Source: Streptomonospora nanhaiensis (GTDB lineage Bacteria; Actinomycetota; Actinomycetes; Streptosporangiales; Streptosporangiaceae). Taken from it: DNA of 64,000 bases. The notes beneath the pieces are model-generated. The model ran no database searches and was not told where the DNA came from. It worked only from the letters and a program-made list of their open reading frames with translations. Numbering within the stretch: the stretch's first letter is position 1; the number at the start of each line of letters is the position of its first letter. Shown piece after piece: positions 18,290 through 26,398 of the stretch. The stretch is from assembly GCF_013410565.1 (NCBI RefSeq), contig NZ_JACCFO010000001.1, positions 434,001 to 498,000 of the forward strand, written 5' to 3'. A program made the translations under genes and the position numbers.

Positions 18290-18579
18290 GTGTGCGGGGA
18301 GTGCCGCCGGGGCCCGGTGGTGTGGCGCGCCGTGCGCGGCCGTACCGGCGCGGTGCACGGGTGGTGACCGCCGCCCGGCCCGGCGGCCGGCGGGCGCGGC
18401 CCCGCCGCCCGGGGCCGGCCGCCACACCGCTGAGGGGCCCGCCGCGGCGCGGGCCGGGGCCGGCCGCGCGCGGGCGACCGAAAGGTGGTGCGTGTGCCGG
18501 AGGAGGGCTGAGGGGCCTCCCGGCGGGCCGGCGCGGGGTGCGCCGGCGACGCTCCGCACTTGTGGATATCTCCAGCAAT

Positions 18580-18600
18580 GTCACTCTGAGTGACTATAGT
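18580..18600 (+). promoter_or_regulatory. Palindromic operator abutting a -10 box before the glycan operon
   Basis: Perfect inverted repeat GTCACTC-T-GAGTGAC (18580-18594) runs directly into TATAGT (18595-18600), a good -10 box. No -35 is recognisable at normal spacing. The palindrome occupies the position of the promoter spacer, so a bound protein would either block or replace -35 recognition. The predicted start of transcription, near 18607, lies about 110 nt before the carbamoyltransferase start. The rest of 18290-18579 is GC-rich with no gene. The cognate regulator is not identified. Confidence 0.6.
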
Positions 18601-18714
18601 GCCCGTGTTTCCTGAGCTGAGTGTTTGAGAGCCGCTTCGTCTGGTAGTCGACCGGGCGTGCTCGAAGCCTCGGGCACGCGCTCACCGCCACCCATGGGGG
18701 AGGGGTATCGGTCC

Positions 18715-20367
18715 ATGCGGTTCCTCGGTATCAACGCCGTTTTCCACGATCCCGCCGCCGCTCTCGTCGTCGACGGCCAGACCGTGGCCGCCGCCGAGGA
18801 GGAGCGGTTCAGCCGGCGCAAGCACGGCAAGCAGCCGGTCCCGTTCTCGGCCTGGGAGCTTCCCGAACAGGCCGCGCGCTGGTGCCTGGAGGCCGCGGGG
18901 ATCACCCCCGCCGACCTCGACGGCGTCGCCTACTCCTACGACCCCGCCCTGGTGCGGCCCGAGCTGGACCGGCTCGACCCCGCCTGGGAGGACCTGCGCA
19001 CCCTTTATGCCCGCCGCGCCCCCCAGTTCCTGGCCACCGCGCTGCCCGGCCTCGACCCCGACCGCGTCGTCTTCGTGCCCCACCACGTGGCGCACGCCGC
19101 CTCCGCCGGGCTGGCCGCGCCCCCCGTCCAGGGCCGCCGCGACCGCGCGGTGTTCGTCGCCGACGGCCGGGGCGAGGACGCCGCCCACCTGGCCGGCGCC
19201 TACCGCGACGGCGAGCTGGAGGTCCTGGCCCGGCAGAGCCTGCCGCACTCCCTCGGGCTGATCTACGAGGACCTCACCGACCACCTGGGCTTCCAGCGCT
19301 CCAGCGACGAGTACAAGGTCATGGCCCTGGCGTCCTCGGGCACCCCCCGGTTCCTGGGCGAGCTGCGGGAGCTGATCCGCCCCACCGGCGACGGCCTGGT
19401 CCACACCGAGCCCATCGACTTCTCCGCGTTCGCCAAGCGCCGCGCCAAGGACGCCGACCTCGCCGCCGAGCACGCCGACCTCGCCGCCAGCATGCAGCAC
19501 CGCCTCGAAGAGGTCCTGCTCGACCTGGTCACCTGGCTGCACGAACGCACCGGCCTGCGCGACCTCGCCATGGCCGGCGGCGTCGCCCTCAACTGCGTCG
19601 CCAACACCCGCGTCTTCGCCGACGGCCCGTTCGACGACGTCTGGGTGCAGCCGGCCGCCGGCGACGCCGGCACCGCGCTGGGCGGCGCCCTGCACCTGGC
19701 CCGCGCCGCGGGCGAGCCCGTCGCGCCGATGCCCGGCGCCGACCTCGGCCGGGGCTGGAGCGAGGCCGACTGCGCCGCCGCCCTCGACCGCGCCGGCCTG
19801 CGCTACGAGCGCCCCGCCGACCTCGCCGACACCGTCGCCGCCGCGCTGGCCCGCAACGAGCTGGTCGCCTGGTTCCAAGGCCGCAGCGAGTACGGCCCCC
19901 GCGCGCTGGGCCGCCGCTCGCTGCTGGCCAACCCCATGCACGCCGCCAACCTCGACCGCCTCAACGACGTCAAGGGCCGCGAGAGCTTCCGGCCCGTCGC
20001 GCCCATGGTCCGCGCCGAACGCGCGGCCGAGATCTTCCGGCGCGGCCCGCTGCCCAGCCCCTACATGCTGTTCGTGCACGACGTCGCCGATGACTGGCGC
20101 GACCGCGTCCCGGCCGTGGTGCACACCGACGGCACCGCGCGCGTGCAGACCGTCGACTCCTCCGATCCGCTGCTGGAGCGCATGCTGCACCGCTTCGAGG
20201 AGCGCACCGGGGTGCCGGTGGTCGTCAACACCAGCCTCAACACCGCGGGCCGCCCCATGGTCGACAGCCCCCGCGACGTCCTTGAGTGCTTCGGCTCCTC
20301 GCCGATCGACCTGCTGGCCATCGGCCCGTTCGTCGTGCGGCGCGCCCACATCACCGAGGGGCGGTGA
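18715..20367 (+). CDS. Carbamoyltransferase (NodU/CmcH/TobZ family)
   Basis: A 550-residue two-domain enzyme that uses carbamoyl phosphate and ATP to O-carbamoylate a hydroxyl, typically on a sugar. The N-terminal ASKHA fold starts FLGINAVFHDPAAALVVDGQ, then EEERFSRRKHG; the metal-binding histidines sit in VPHHVAHAASA. Other motifs are MAGGVALNCVANT and, in the C-terminal YrdC-like domain, SEYGPRALGRRSLLANP, FRPVAPMV and VVVNTSLNTAGRPM. ATG at 18715 follows GGGGGAGGGGTATCGGTCC. It opens an operon of heptose-synthesis and glycosyltransferase genes, so its likely target is a heptose-containing glycan. The stop overlaps the next start in GTGA. Confidence 0.92.
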   Translation: MRFLGINAVFHDPAAALVVDGQTVAAAEEERFSRRKHGKQPVPFSAWELPEQAARWCLEAAGITPADLDGVAYSYDPALVRPELDRLDPAWEDLRTLYARRAPQFLATALPGLDPDRVVFVPHHVAHAASAGLAAPPVQGRRDRAVFVADGRGEDAAHLAGAYRDGELEVLARQSLPHSLGLIYEDLTDHLGFQRSSDEYKVMALASSGTPRFLGELRELIRPTGDGLVHTEPIDFSAFAKRRAKDADLAAEHADLAASMQHRLEEVLLDLVTWLHERTGLRDLAMAGGVALNCVANTRVFADGPFDDVWVQPAAGDAGTALGGALHLARAAGEPVAPMPGADLGRGWSEADCAAALDRAGLRYERPADLADTVAAALARNELVAWFQGRSEYGPRALGRRSLLANPMHAANLDRLNDVKGRESFRPVAPMVRAERAAEIFRRGPLPSPYMLFVHDVADDWRDRVPAVVHTDGTARVQTVDSSDPLLERMLHRFEERTGVPVVVNTSLNTAGRPMVDSPRDVLECFGSSPIDLLAIGPFVVRRAHITEGR

Positions 20368-22487
20368 CCGTGCCCGGCCCCACCGCGCAGCCCCGGCAGG
20401 ACACCGCCTACTCCGTGGTCGTTCCCACGGTCGGGCGGCCCGAGCTGCCCCGCGCCCTGCGCCCGCTGCTGGGCGGGGGAGCGGCCGCCCCCGCCGAGAT
20501 CGTCGTCGTCGACGACCGCCCCCACCCCGGCCCGCCGCTGCCCGGCACCGGCCATCCGGCGGTGCGGGTGCTGCGCTCGGGCGGGCGGGGGCCCGCCTGC
20601 GCCCGCGACCTCGGCTGGCGCGCCACCCGCACCCCGTGGGTGGTCTTCCTCGACGACGACGTGGTGCCCGACCCCGACTGGACCACCGCGCTGGCGGCCG
20701 ACCTCGCCTCGGCGGGCGGCCACGTGGGCGGTGTCCAGGGCCGCATCGAGGTCCCGCCGCCGCCCGGACGCCGGCCCACCGACGCCGAACGCGGCACCCT
20801 CGGCCTGGCCGGAGCCGCGTGGATCACCGCCGACATGGCCTACCGCCGTACGGCGCTGGAGGCGGTCGACGGCTTCGACCGCCGCTTCCGCCGCGCCTAC
20901 CGCGAGGACACCGACATCGCCCTGCGCGTGCTCGACGCCGGGTTCGCCCTGGGCCAGGGGCGGCGCCGGTGCGTCCACCCCGTGCGCGACGCCGGGCTGT
21001 GGCGCAGTGTCGCCGCCCAGGCGGGCAACGCCGACGACGTGCTCATGCGCCGCCTGCACGGGCGGCGCTGGCGCGAACGCGTGGCCGAGCCGCCCGGCCG
21101 GTTCCCGCGCCACGCGGCGGCCACCGCCGTCCTGGTCAGCGCCGTGGCCGCCGGAGCGCTCGCCGCCGCGGCCTCGGCCGCGGCCGACCGCCGCGCCGCC
21201 GCCGAACACGCGGCCGACCGCCGCGCCGGGGTCGCCGGGCTGGCCGTCGCCCTGCTGCTGCTCCGCTCGGTTTCGCGGACCGCCGCGCTGACCCGCGCCG
21301 CCGCGGGCGCCGCCGCCCGCCCCGCCCCGCGCGCCCTTGCGGGCACCGCCGCCACCGCCCTGGCCGCCCGCGCCCTGCCGGCACCGCTCGCCGTCGCCGC
21401 GGCCGCCACCCTCCTGCGCCCCCGCCGCGCGCCCGCGCGCGCCCGCGACGCCGCCGCGGCGCGCTCCGCCCGTTTCGCGGCACCCGGCCGCGCCGCCGGC
21501 AGCGCCGCCCGCGCGGCCCTCGCCGTGCCCGCCCGCGGCGCCGCCGCGGCCGCGCCGACGGCGGCAGCCCTGGGCCGCCGGCTCCGGGCCGCGGCGCCCG
21601 GCCCGCGGCGGCCGGTGCCCTTAAGGCGCGCGGCCGGCGCCGCCGCCGTGCTGGGGGCGCGGCCGGTCCCGGCGCCCGCGGCCGCCGCCGCGGCGGCCGC
21701 CCTGCTGACCCCCCGCCGCGCCGCCGCGTCCGCGGCGCGCCCCCGCCGCATCGCCCGCGCCTCCGGCGCGGCCGCCGCCGGACTGGGGCTCCTCTGGCTC
21801 GCCATGACCGCCGAGTTCGCCTGGCGACGCATCGCGCCCGGCCCGCGCACACCCGCCGAGATCCTGCGTATGGTCGTGACCAGCGCCCTCATCCCGCCCG
21901 CCGCGTGCGCGCACCGGCTGGCGGGGGAGTGGCGACACCGCCGCGCCCGCCCCCACCGGGCCCGGCCCGTCAAGGCCGTGCTCTTCGACCGCGACGGCAC
22001 GCTCGTCCACGACGTCCCCTACAACGCCGACCCCGCCAAGGTCCGGCCGGTCGAGGGCGCCCGCCAGGCGCTCGACCGCGTCCGCGCCGCCGGACTGCGG
22101 GTGGGCGTGGTCAGCAACCAGTCGGGCGTGGCGCGCGGCCGCATCACCCCCGACCAGCTCCAGGCCGTCAACGCCGCCGTGGAGTCCCGGCTGGGCCCCT
22201 TCGACGTGTGGTGCGTGTGCCCCCACGGCGAGGCCGACGGCTGCGACTGCCGCAAGCCCCGCCCGGGCCTCGTCCACCAGGCCGCCGCCGCCCTGGGGGT
22301 GGACCCCGGCGAGTGCGTCGTCATCGGCGACATCGGCGCCGACATGGCGGCCGCCCGCGCGGCCGGCGCCCGGGGCATCCTGGTGCCCAACGGCCGCACC
22401 CGCCCCGAGGAGACCGCCGCCGCACCCGAGACCGCGCCGCACCTGGCCGACGCGGTGCGCCGCGTGCTCCGGGCGGAGGCGCGATGA
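20364..22487 (+). CDS. GT2 glycosyltransferase fused to GmhB-like HAD phosphatase
   Basis: A 707-residue fusion. Residues 8-215 are a GT-A glycosyltransferase: SVVVPTVGRPELPRAL, the metal-binding FLDDDVVPDPDW and YREDTDIALRVLDAG. Residues 225-500 are extremely Ala/Arg/Pro-rich, with repeated hydrophobic Ala stretches ending in Arg clusters. A conserved segment AEFAWRRIAPGPRTPAEILR follows. Residues 535-700 are a HAD-IIIA phosphatase: FDRDGTL, VVSNQSGVARG, zinc ligands in CPHGEADGCDCRKPRPG and VIGDIGADMAAARAAG. This matches D-glycero-D-manno-heptose 1,7-bisphosphate 7-phosphatase. The phosphatase would act between HldE's two activities. GTG at 20364 overlaps the upstream stop, and the next start overlaps in ATGA. 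Confidence 0.85.
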   Translation: MTVPGPTAQPRQDTAYSVVVPTVGRPELPRALRPLLGGGAAAPAEIVVVDDRPHPGPPLPGTGHPAVRVLRSGGRGPACARDLGWRATRTPWVVFLDDDVVPDPDWTTALAADLASAGGHVGGVQGRIEVPPPPGRRPTDAERGTLGLAGAAWITADMAYRRTALEAVDGFDRRFRRAYREDTDIALRVLDAGFALGQGRRRCVHPVRDAGLWRSVAAQAGNADDVLMRRLHGRRWRERVAEPPGRFPRHAAATAVLVSAVAAGALAAAASAAADRRAAAEHAADRRAGVAGLAVALLLLRSVSRTAALTRAAAGAAARPAPRALAGTAATALAARALPAPLAVAAAATLLRPRRAPARARDAAAARSARFAAPGRAAGSAARAALAVPARGAAAAAPTAAALGRRLRAAAPGPRRPVPLRRAAGAAAVLGARPVPAPAAAAAAAALLTPRRAAASAARPRRIARASGAAAAGLGLLWLAMTAEFAWRRIAPGPRTPAEILRMVVTSALIPPAACAHRLAGEWRHRRARPHRARPVKAVLFDRDGTLVHDVPYNADPAKVRPVEGARQALDRVRAAGLRVGVVSNQSGVARGRITPDQLQAVNAAVESRLGPFDVWCVCPHGEADGCDCRKPRPGLVHQAAAALGVDPGECVVIGDIGADMAAARAAGARGILVPNGRTRPEETAAAPETAPHLADAVRRVLRAEAR

Positions 22488-23533
22488 CCGCCCCCGCCCC
22501 CGCCCCGGCGGCGCCCCGCGGCGGCACCGCCCTGGTCGCCCGCCTCGACAACGTCGGCGACGTGCTGCTGGCCGGGCCCGCCGTGCGCGCGGTCGCCGCC
22601 GGAGCCGACCGCGTCGTCATGCTCGCCGGGCCGCGCGGGCGCGCCGCCGCCGACCTCCTGCCCGGTGTCGACCGCGTCATCGAGTGGTGCGCGCCCTGGA
22701 TCGACCCCGAGCCGCGGCCGGTCGCCGCGGCCCACACCGACGCCCTCGTCGCCGCCGTGCGCGCCGAGGCGCCCTCGGCCGCGCTGATCCTGACGTCCTT
22801 CCACCAGTCGGCGCTGCCGCTGGCCCTCCTGCTGCGCCTGGCCGGCGTGCCCTGGATCGGCGCCGTCAGCGACGACTACCCCGGCTCCCTGCTGGACCTG
22901 CGCCACCCCGGAGACTGGGGCGCCCCCGAGGCCCGCCGCATGCTCGGCCTCGCCGAGGCCGCCGGATACCAACTGCCGCCCGGCGACCGGGGAGCCCCGG
23001 CCGTGCGCGGCCCGCTGCCCGACACCGCCCACCTGGCCGGGCCGCCCGGCTACGTCGCCGTGCACCCCGGCGCCTCGGCCGCCGCCCGCGCCGTGCCCCG
23101 CCGCCTGGCCGCCGCCACCGTGGCCGCCCTGGCCGAGCGGGGGCACCGCGTCGTGGTCACCGGCGGCGACCGCGAGCGCGCCGACACCGCCGCCGTGGCC
23201 GGCGGCGCGGCCCTGGACCTCGGCGGGCGCACCAAGCTGATCGAACTCGCCGGCGTGCTGGCCGGCGCATCGGTGCTCGTCAGCGGCAACACCGGCGCCG
23301 CGCACCTGGCCGCCGCCGTGGGCACCCCCGTGGTCTCGGTGTTCGCGCCGGTCGTGCCCGCCTCCGCCTGGGCGCCCCAGGGGGTGCCCGTGCGCCTGCT
23401 CAGCGACCAGCACGCCCCCTGCCGCGGCACCCGCGCCCGCGACTGCCCGGTACCCGGCCACCCCTGCGTTTCCGGCCTCACCCCCGACGACATCCTCGCC
23501 GCCGTCGCCGACTTCACGGGAGACCCGACATGA
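22484..23533 (+). CDS. Glycosyltransferase family 9 (heptosyltransferase-like)
   Basis: A 349-residue GT-B enzyme that should transfer the cluster's activated heptose. The N-terminus has LVARLDNVGDVLLAGPAVRA, a close GT9 fingerprint. The C-terminal half has YVAVHPGASAAARAVP, VVVTGGDRERADTAAVAGGA and the donor-binding block SGNTGAAHLAAAVGTPVVSV. Five cysteines occur near the C-terminus (CRGTRARDCPVPGHPC is the core), as in many actinobacterial GT9 proteins. It is embedded in the operon by ATGA overlaps at both ends. The acceptor is unknown. Confidence 0.88.
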   Translation: MTAPAPAPAAPRGGTALVARLDNVGDVLLAGPAVRAVAAGADRVVMLAGPRGRAAADLLPGVDRVIEWCAPWIDPEPRPVAAAHTDALVAAVRAEAPSAALILTSFHQSALPLALLLRLAGVPWIGAVSDDYPGSLLDLRHPGDWGAPEARRMLGLAEAAGYQLPPGDRGAPAVRGPLPDTAHLAGPPGYVAVHPGASAAARAVPRRLAAATVAALAERGHRVVVTGGDRERADTAAVAGGAALDLGGRTKLIELAGVLAGASVLVSGNTGAAHLAAAVGTPVVSVFAPVVPASAWAPQGVPVRLLSDQHAPCRGTRARDCPVPGHPCVSGLTPDDILAAVADFTGDPT

Positions 23534-24552
23534 CCCTGGGCGAACTCCGGACCGCGCCGCCCGCGCCCGCGCGCACCACCCGCACCCTGCGGATCCTGAT
23601 GTGGCACGTGCACGGTTCGTGGACCACGTCGTTCGTGCACGGCCGGCACCGCTGCCTGCTGCCCGCCACACCCGACCGCGGCCCCGACGGCCGGGGCCGC
23701 GCCCGCACCTGGACCTGGCCCGACACCGCCGTGGAGGTCGCCCCCGAACGCCTCGCCGACGAACCCGTCGACGTGGTGGTCCTGCAGCGGCCCCACGAAC
23801 TCGACCTCGCCGAGCGCTGGCTGGGCCGCCGGCCCGGCCGCGACCTCCCCGCCCTCTACGTCGAGCACAACACCCCCCAGGGCGACGTCCCGCGCACCCG
23901 CCACCCGCTGGCCGACCGCTCCGACATCCCCGTCGTCCACGTCACCCACTTCAACGAGCTGTTCTGGGACTGCGGCCGCGCGCCCACCACCGTCGTCGAG
24001 CACGGCGTGGTCGACCCCGGGCACCGCTACACCGGCGAGCTCGCGCGCGCCGGGGTGGCCGTCAACGAGCCGCTGCGCCGCTGGCGCGTCACCGGCACCG
24101 ACCTGCTGCCCCGCCTCGCCCAGGCCGCACCGCTGGACGTGTTCGGCATGGGCGTGGCCGACCTTCCCGCCCGGCTGGGCCTGCCGCCCGACCGCCTGCG
24201 CGCCTTCGACGACCCTCCCCAGGCCGCCATGCACGACGAGCTCGCCCGGCGGCGGGCCTACCTGCACCCCATCCGCTGGACCTCCCTGGGCCTGTCGCTC
24301 ATCGAGGCGATGCTCCTGGGGCTGCCCGTCCTCGCGCTCGCCACCACCGAGGCGCGCGAGGCCGTACCGGCCAACGCGGGGGTCGTGACCACCCGCGTCG
24401 AGGCGCTGTGCGCCGCGCTGCGCGACCTGGTCCACGACCCGCCGCAGGCGCGGGAGATGGGACAGGCCGCCCGCGCCGCCGCACTGCGCCGCTACTCGCT
24501 CGACCGGTTCCTCCACGACTGGGACCGGCTTCTCCAGGAGGTGACACGATGA
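23530..24552 (+). CDS. GT4-type glycosyltransferase
   Basis: A 340-residue GT-B-fold protein. It has RILMWHVHGSWTTSFVHGRH in the first Rossmann domain and VVVLQRPHELDLAERWLGRR, then YVEHNTPQGDVPRTRHP and VTHFNELFWDCG. The C-terminal domain carries SLGLSLIEAMLLGLPVLALA, the retaining-enzyme EX7E-like region. Donor and acceptor are unknown. The N-terminal HVHGSW motif is typical of proteins seen in actinobacterial clusters of this kind. Start and stop are both coupled by ATGA overlaps. Confidence 0.82.
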   Translation: MTLGELRTAPPAPARTTRTLRILMWHVHGSWTTSFVHGRHRCLLPATPDRGPDGRGRARTWTWPDTAVEVAPERLADEPVDVVVLQRPHELDLAERWLGRRPGRDLPALYVEHNTPQGDVPRTRHPLADRSDIPVVHVTHFNELFWDCGRAPTTVVEHGVVDPGHRYTGELARAGVAVNEPLRRWRVTGTDLLPRLAQAAPLDVFGMGVADLPARLGLPPDRLRAFDDPPQAAMHDELARRRAYLHPIRWTSLGLSLIEAMLLGLPVLALATTEAREAVPANAGVVTTRVEALCAALRDLVHDPPQAREMGQAARAAALRRYSLDRFLHDWDRLLQEVTR

Positions 24553-25799
24553 GGATCGCCATGGTCTCCGAGCACGCCAGCCCGCTGGCGCTGCTCGGAG
24601 AAGAGGACACCGGCGGCCAGAACGTGCACGTCGCCGAGCTGGCCCGGGCCCTGGGCGCGCGCGGCCACGAGGTGACCGTCCACACCCGCCGCAGCGACCC
24701 CGGCGCCCCGGCCACGGCCGACTTCGCGCCCGGGGTGCGCGTGCACCACGTCGACGCCGGCCCGCCCGAACCGGTCGGCAAGGACGACCTGCCCCGGTAC
24801 ATGCCGGAGTTCGCCCGCCACCTGGCCGACGAATGGGACCGCGACCGGCCCGACATCGTGCACGCCCACTACTGGATGAGCGGCCGGGCCGCCCTCGACG
24901 CCGCCGCGGCCACCGGCGTACCCGTCGTGCAGACCTTCCACGCCCTGGGCGCCGAGAAGCGCCGCCACCAGGGCCCCGAGGACACCAGCCCCGCCGAGCG
25001 CGAGGACACCGAGTTCGACATCGCCCACCAGGCGGCCCTGGTGATCGCGACCTCCTCGGAGGAGCGCCGCGAACTGCGCACCTGGAACGTCCCCGGCGAG
25101 CGCATCGCGGTGGTGCCCTGCGCCGTCGACCCCGAGCGGTTCCGCCCCGAGGGCCCGGCCGCCCCGCGCGGCGAGCGCCCCCGCATCCTGTGCCTGGGCC
25201 GGCTGGTGCCCCGCAAGGGCATGTGCACCGTCATCGGCGCCCTGGCCGCCGTGCCCGAGGCCGAACTCGTCATCGCCGGCGGCGCCCCGCCCGAGCGCAT
25301 GGACACCGACCCGCAGATCGGGCGGCTGCGCGAGGCCGCCGAGGCCGCCGGGGTGGCCGAGCGCGTCCGGTTCACCGGAGGCGTGGCCCGCCAGGACGTC
25401 CCCGCGCTGCTGCGCTCGGCCGACCTCGCGGTCAACGTCCCCTGGTACGAGCCCTTCGGCATGAGCACCGTCGAGGCCATGGCCTGCGGCGTGGCGGTGA
25501 TCGCCTCCCACGTCGGCGGCCACCTCGACACCGTGGTGCAGGGGGTCACCGGCCGGCTCGTGCCGCCGCGCGAGCCCCGCGCCCTGGCGTTCTGGCTGCG
25601 CACCCTGCTCGCCGACCCCGTCACCCGCGAGAGCCTGGGCATCGCCGCCGCCGACCGCGCGGCCGTGCGCTACACCTGGCCGCTGGTGGCCTGCCAGACC
25701 GAGGAGTGCTACGAGCGCGTCCTGCGCGAGCGCGGACACGAGGTCCCCGCCCTCGCCGGCGCTCCCAACGCCACCGACACCCCCACAGGAGGCATCTGA
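24549..25799 (+). CDS. GT4 glycosyltransferase
   Basis: A 416-residue retaining GT4 enzyme. The N-terminal domain has MVSEHASPLALLGEEDTGGQ followed by NVHVAELARALGARGHEVTV, a glycogen-synthase-like donor loop (GGQNVHV), and HAHYWMSGRAALDA. The C-terminal domain has ILCLGRLVPRKGMCTVIGAL and the EX7E motif in EPFGMSTVEAMACGVAVIAS. Relatives include MshA and sucrose-phosphate-synthase-like enzymes, so the donor may be a UDP- or ADP-sugar. ATG at 24549 overlaps the upstream stop. The stop overlaps GmhA's start by one base (TGATG). Confidence 0.88.
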   Translation: MRIAMVSEHASPLALLGEEDTGGQNVHVAELARALGARGHEVTVHTRRSDPGAPATADFAPGVRVHHVDAGPPEPVGKDDLPRYMPEFARHLADEWDRDRPDIVHAHYWMSGRAALDAAAATGVPVVQTFHALGAEKRRHQGPEDTSPAEREDTEFDIAHQAALVIATSSEERRELRTWNVPGERIAVVPCAVDPERFRPEGPAAPRGERPRILCLGRLVPRKGMCTVIGALAAVPEAELVIAGGAPPERMDTDPQIGRLREAAEAAGVAERVRFTGGVARQDVPALLRSADLAVNVPWYEPFGMSTVEAMACGVAVIASHVGGHLDTVVQGVTGRLVPPREPRALAFWLRTLLADPVTRESLGIAAADRAAVRYTWPLVACQTEECYERVLRERGHEVPALAGAPNATDTPTGGI

Positions 25800-26398
25800 T
25801 GCACGCCCGCCTGCGCGAACTGCGCAGTGTCCTGGACCGCGTCGACGCCGACCGCGTCGAGCAGTGGGGCCGCCGCCTCGGCCGGGAGCTGCCCCGGGGC
25901 CGCCGGCTGCTGGCCTGCGGCAACGGCGGCAGCGCCGCCGAGGCCCAGCACCTCACCGCCGAACTCACCGGCCGCTTCCGCGGCGAGCGCGTGCCGCTGT
26001 CGGCCATCGCGCTGCACGCCGATACCTCCAGCGTCACCGCCATCGCCAACGACTACGGCTACCGCGAGGTGTTCGCCCGCCAGGTCCGCGCCCACGGGCG
26101 CCCCGGCGACATCCTCGTGTGCCTGTCCACCAGCGGGGCCAGCGAGAACATCGTCGCCGCGGCGGCCGCCGCCCGCGAGATCGGCATGACCACCTGGGCG
26201 CTCACCGGCGAGGCCCCCAGCGCGCTGCTGGCGGCCTGCGACGACGCCGTGCGCGTGCCCTCCGCCGACTCCGCCACCGTGCAGGAGGTCCACCTGTCGC
26301 TGATCCACCTGCTGTGCGCGGCGGTCGACGACACCTGCGCCGCCGCGGTGCCCGCACCCGCGCACGCCGCGCGGCTGGCCGAGGACGGCTCGGCGTGA
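25799..26398 (+). CDS. gmhA: Phosphoheptose isomerase (sedoheptulose 7-phosphate isomerase)
   Basis: A 199-residue SIS-fold cytosolic enzyme converting sedoheptulose 7-phosphate to D-glycero-D-manno-heptose 7-phosphate, the first step of ADP-heptose synthesis. Diagnostic motifs are LLACGNGGSAAEAQHLTAEL with the phosphate loop, DTSSVTAIANDYGYREVFAR, LSTSGASENIVAA and QEVHLSLIHLLC with the zinc-binding His. Length matches the family (about 190-200). ATG at 25799 follows CAGGAGGCATCTG. It is the third heptose-synthesis activity encoded in this operon. The stop overlaps the next gene's start in GTGA. Confidence 0.93.
   Translation: MHARLRELRSVLDRVDADRVEQWGRRLGRELPRGRRLLACGNGGSAAEAQHLTAELTGRFRGERVPLSAIALHADTSSVTAIANDYGYREVFARQVRAHGRPGDILVCLSTSGASENIVAAAAAAREIGMTTWALTGEAPSALLAACDDAVRVPSADSATVQEVHLSLIHLLCAAVDDTCAAAVPAPAHAARLAEDGSA

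Noticed and set aside
20090-23533. 1147-codon frame ending as the GT9 protein
   Set aside because: Only its last 349 codons are real; the upstream part is an out-of-frame reading of the GT2-HAD gene. The GT9 starts at ATG 22484.
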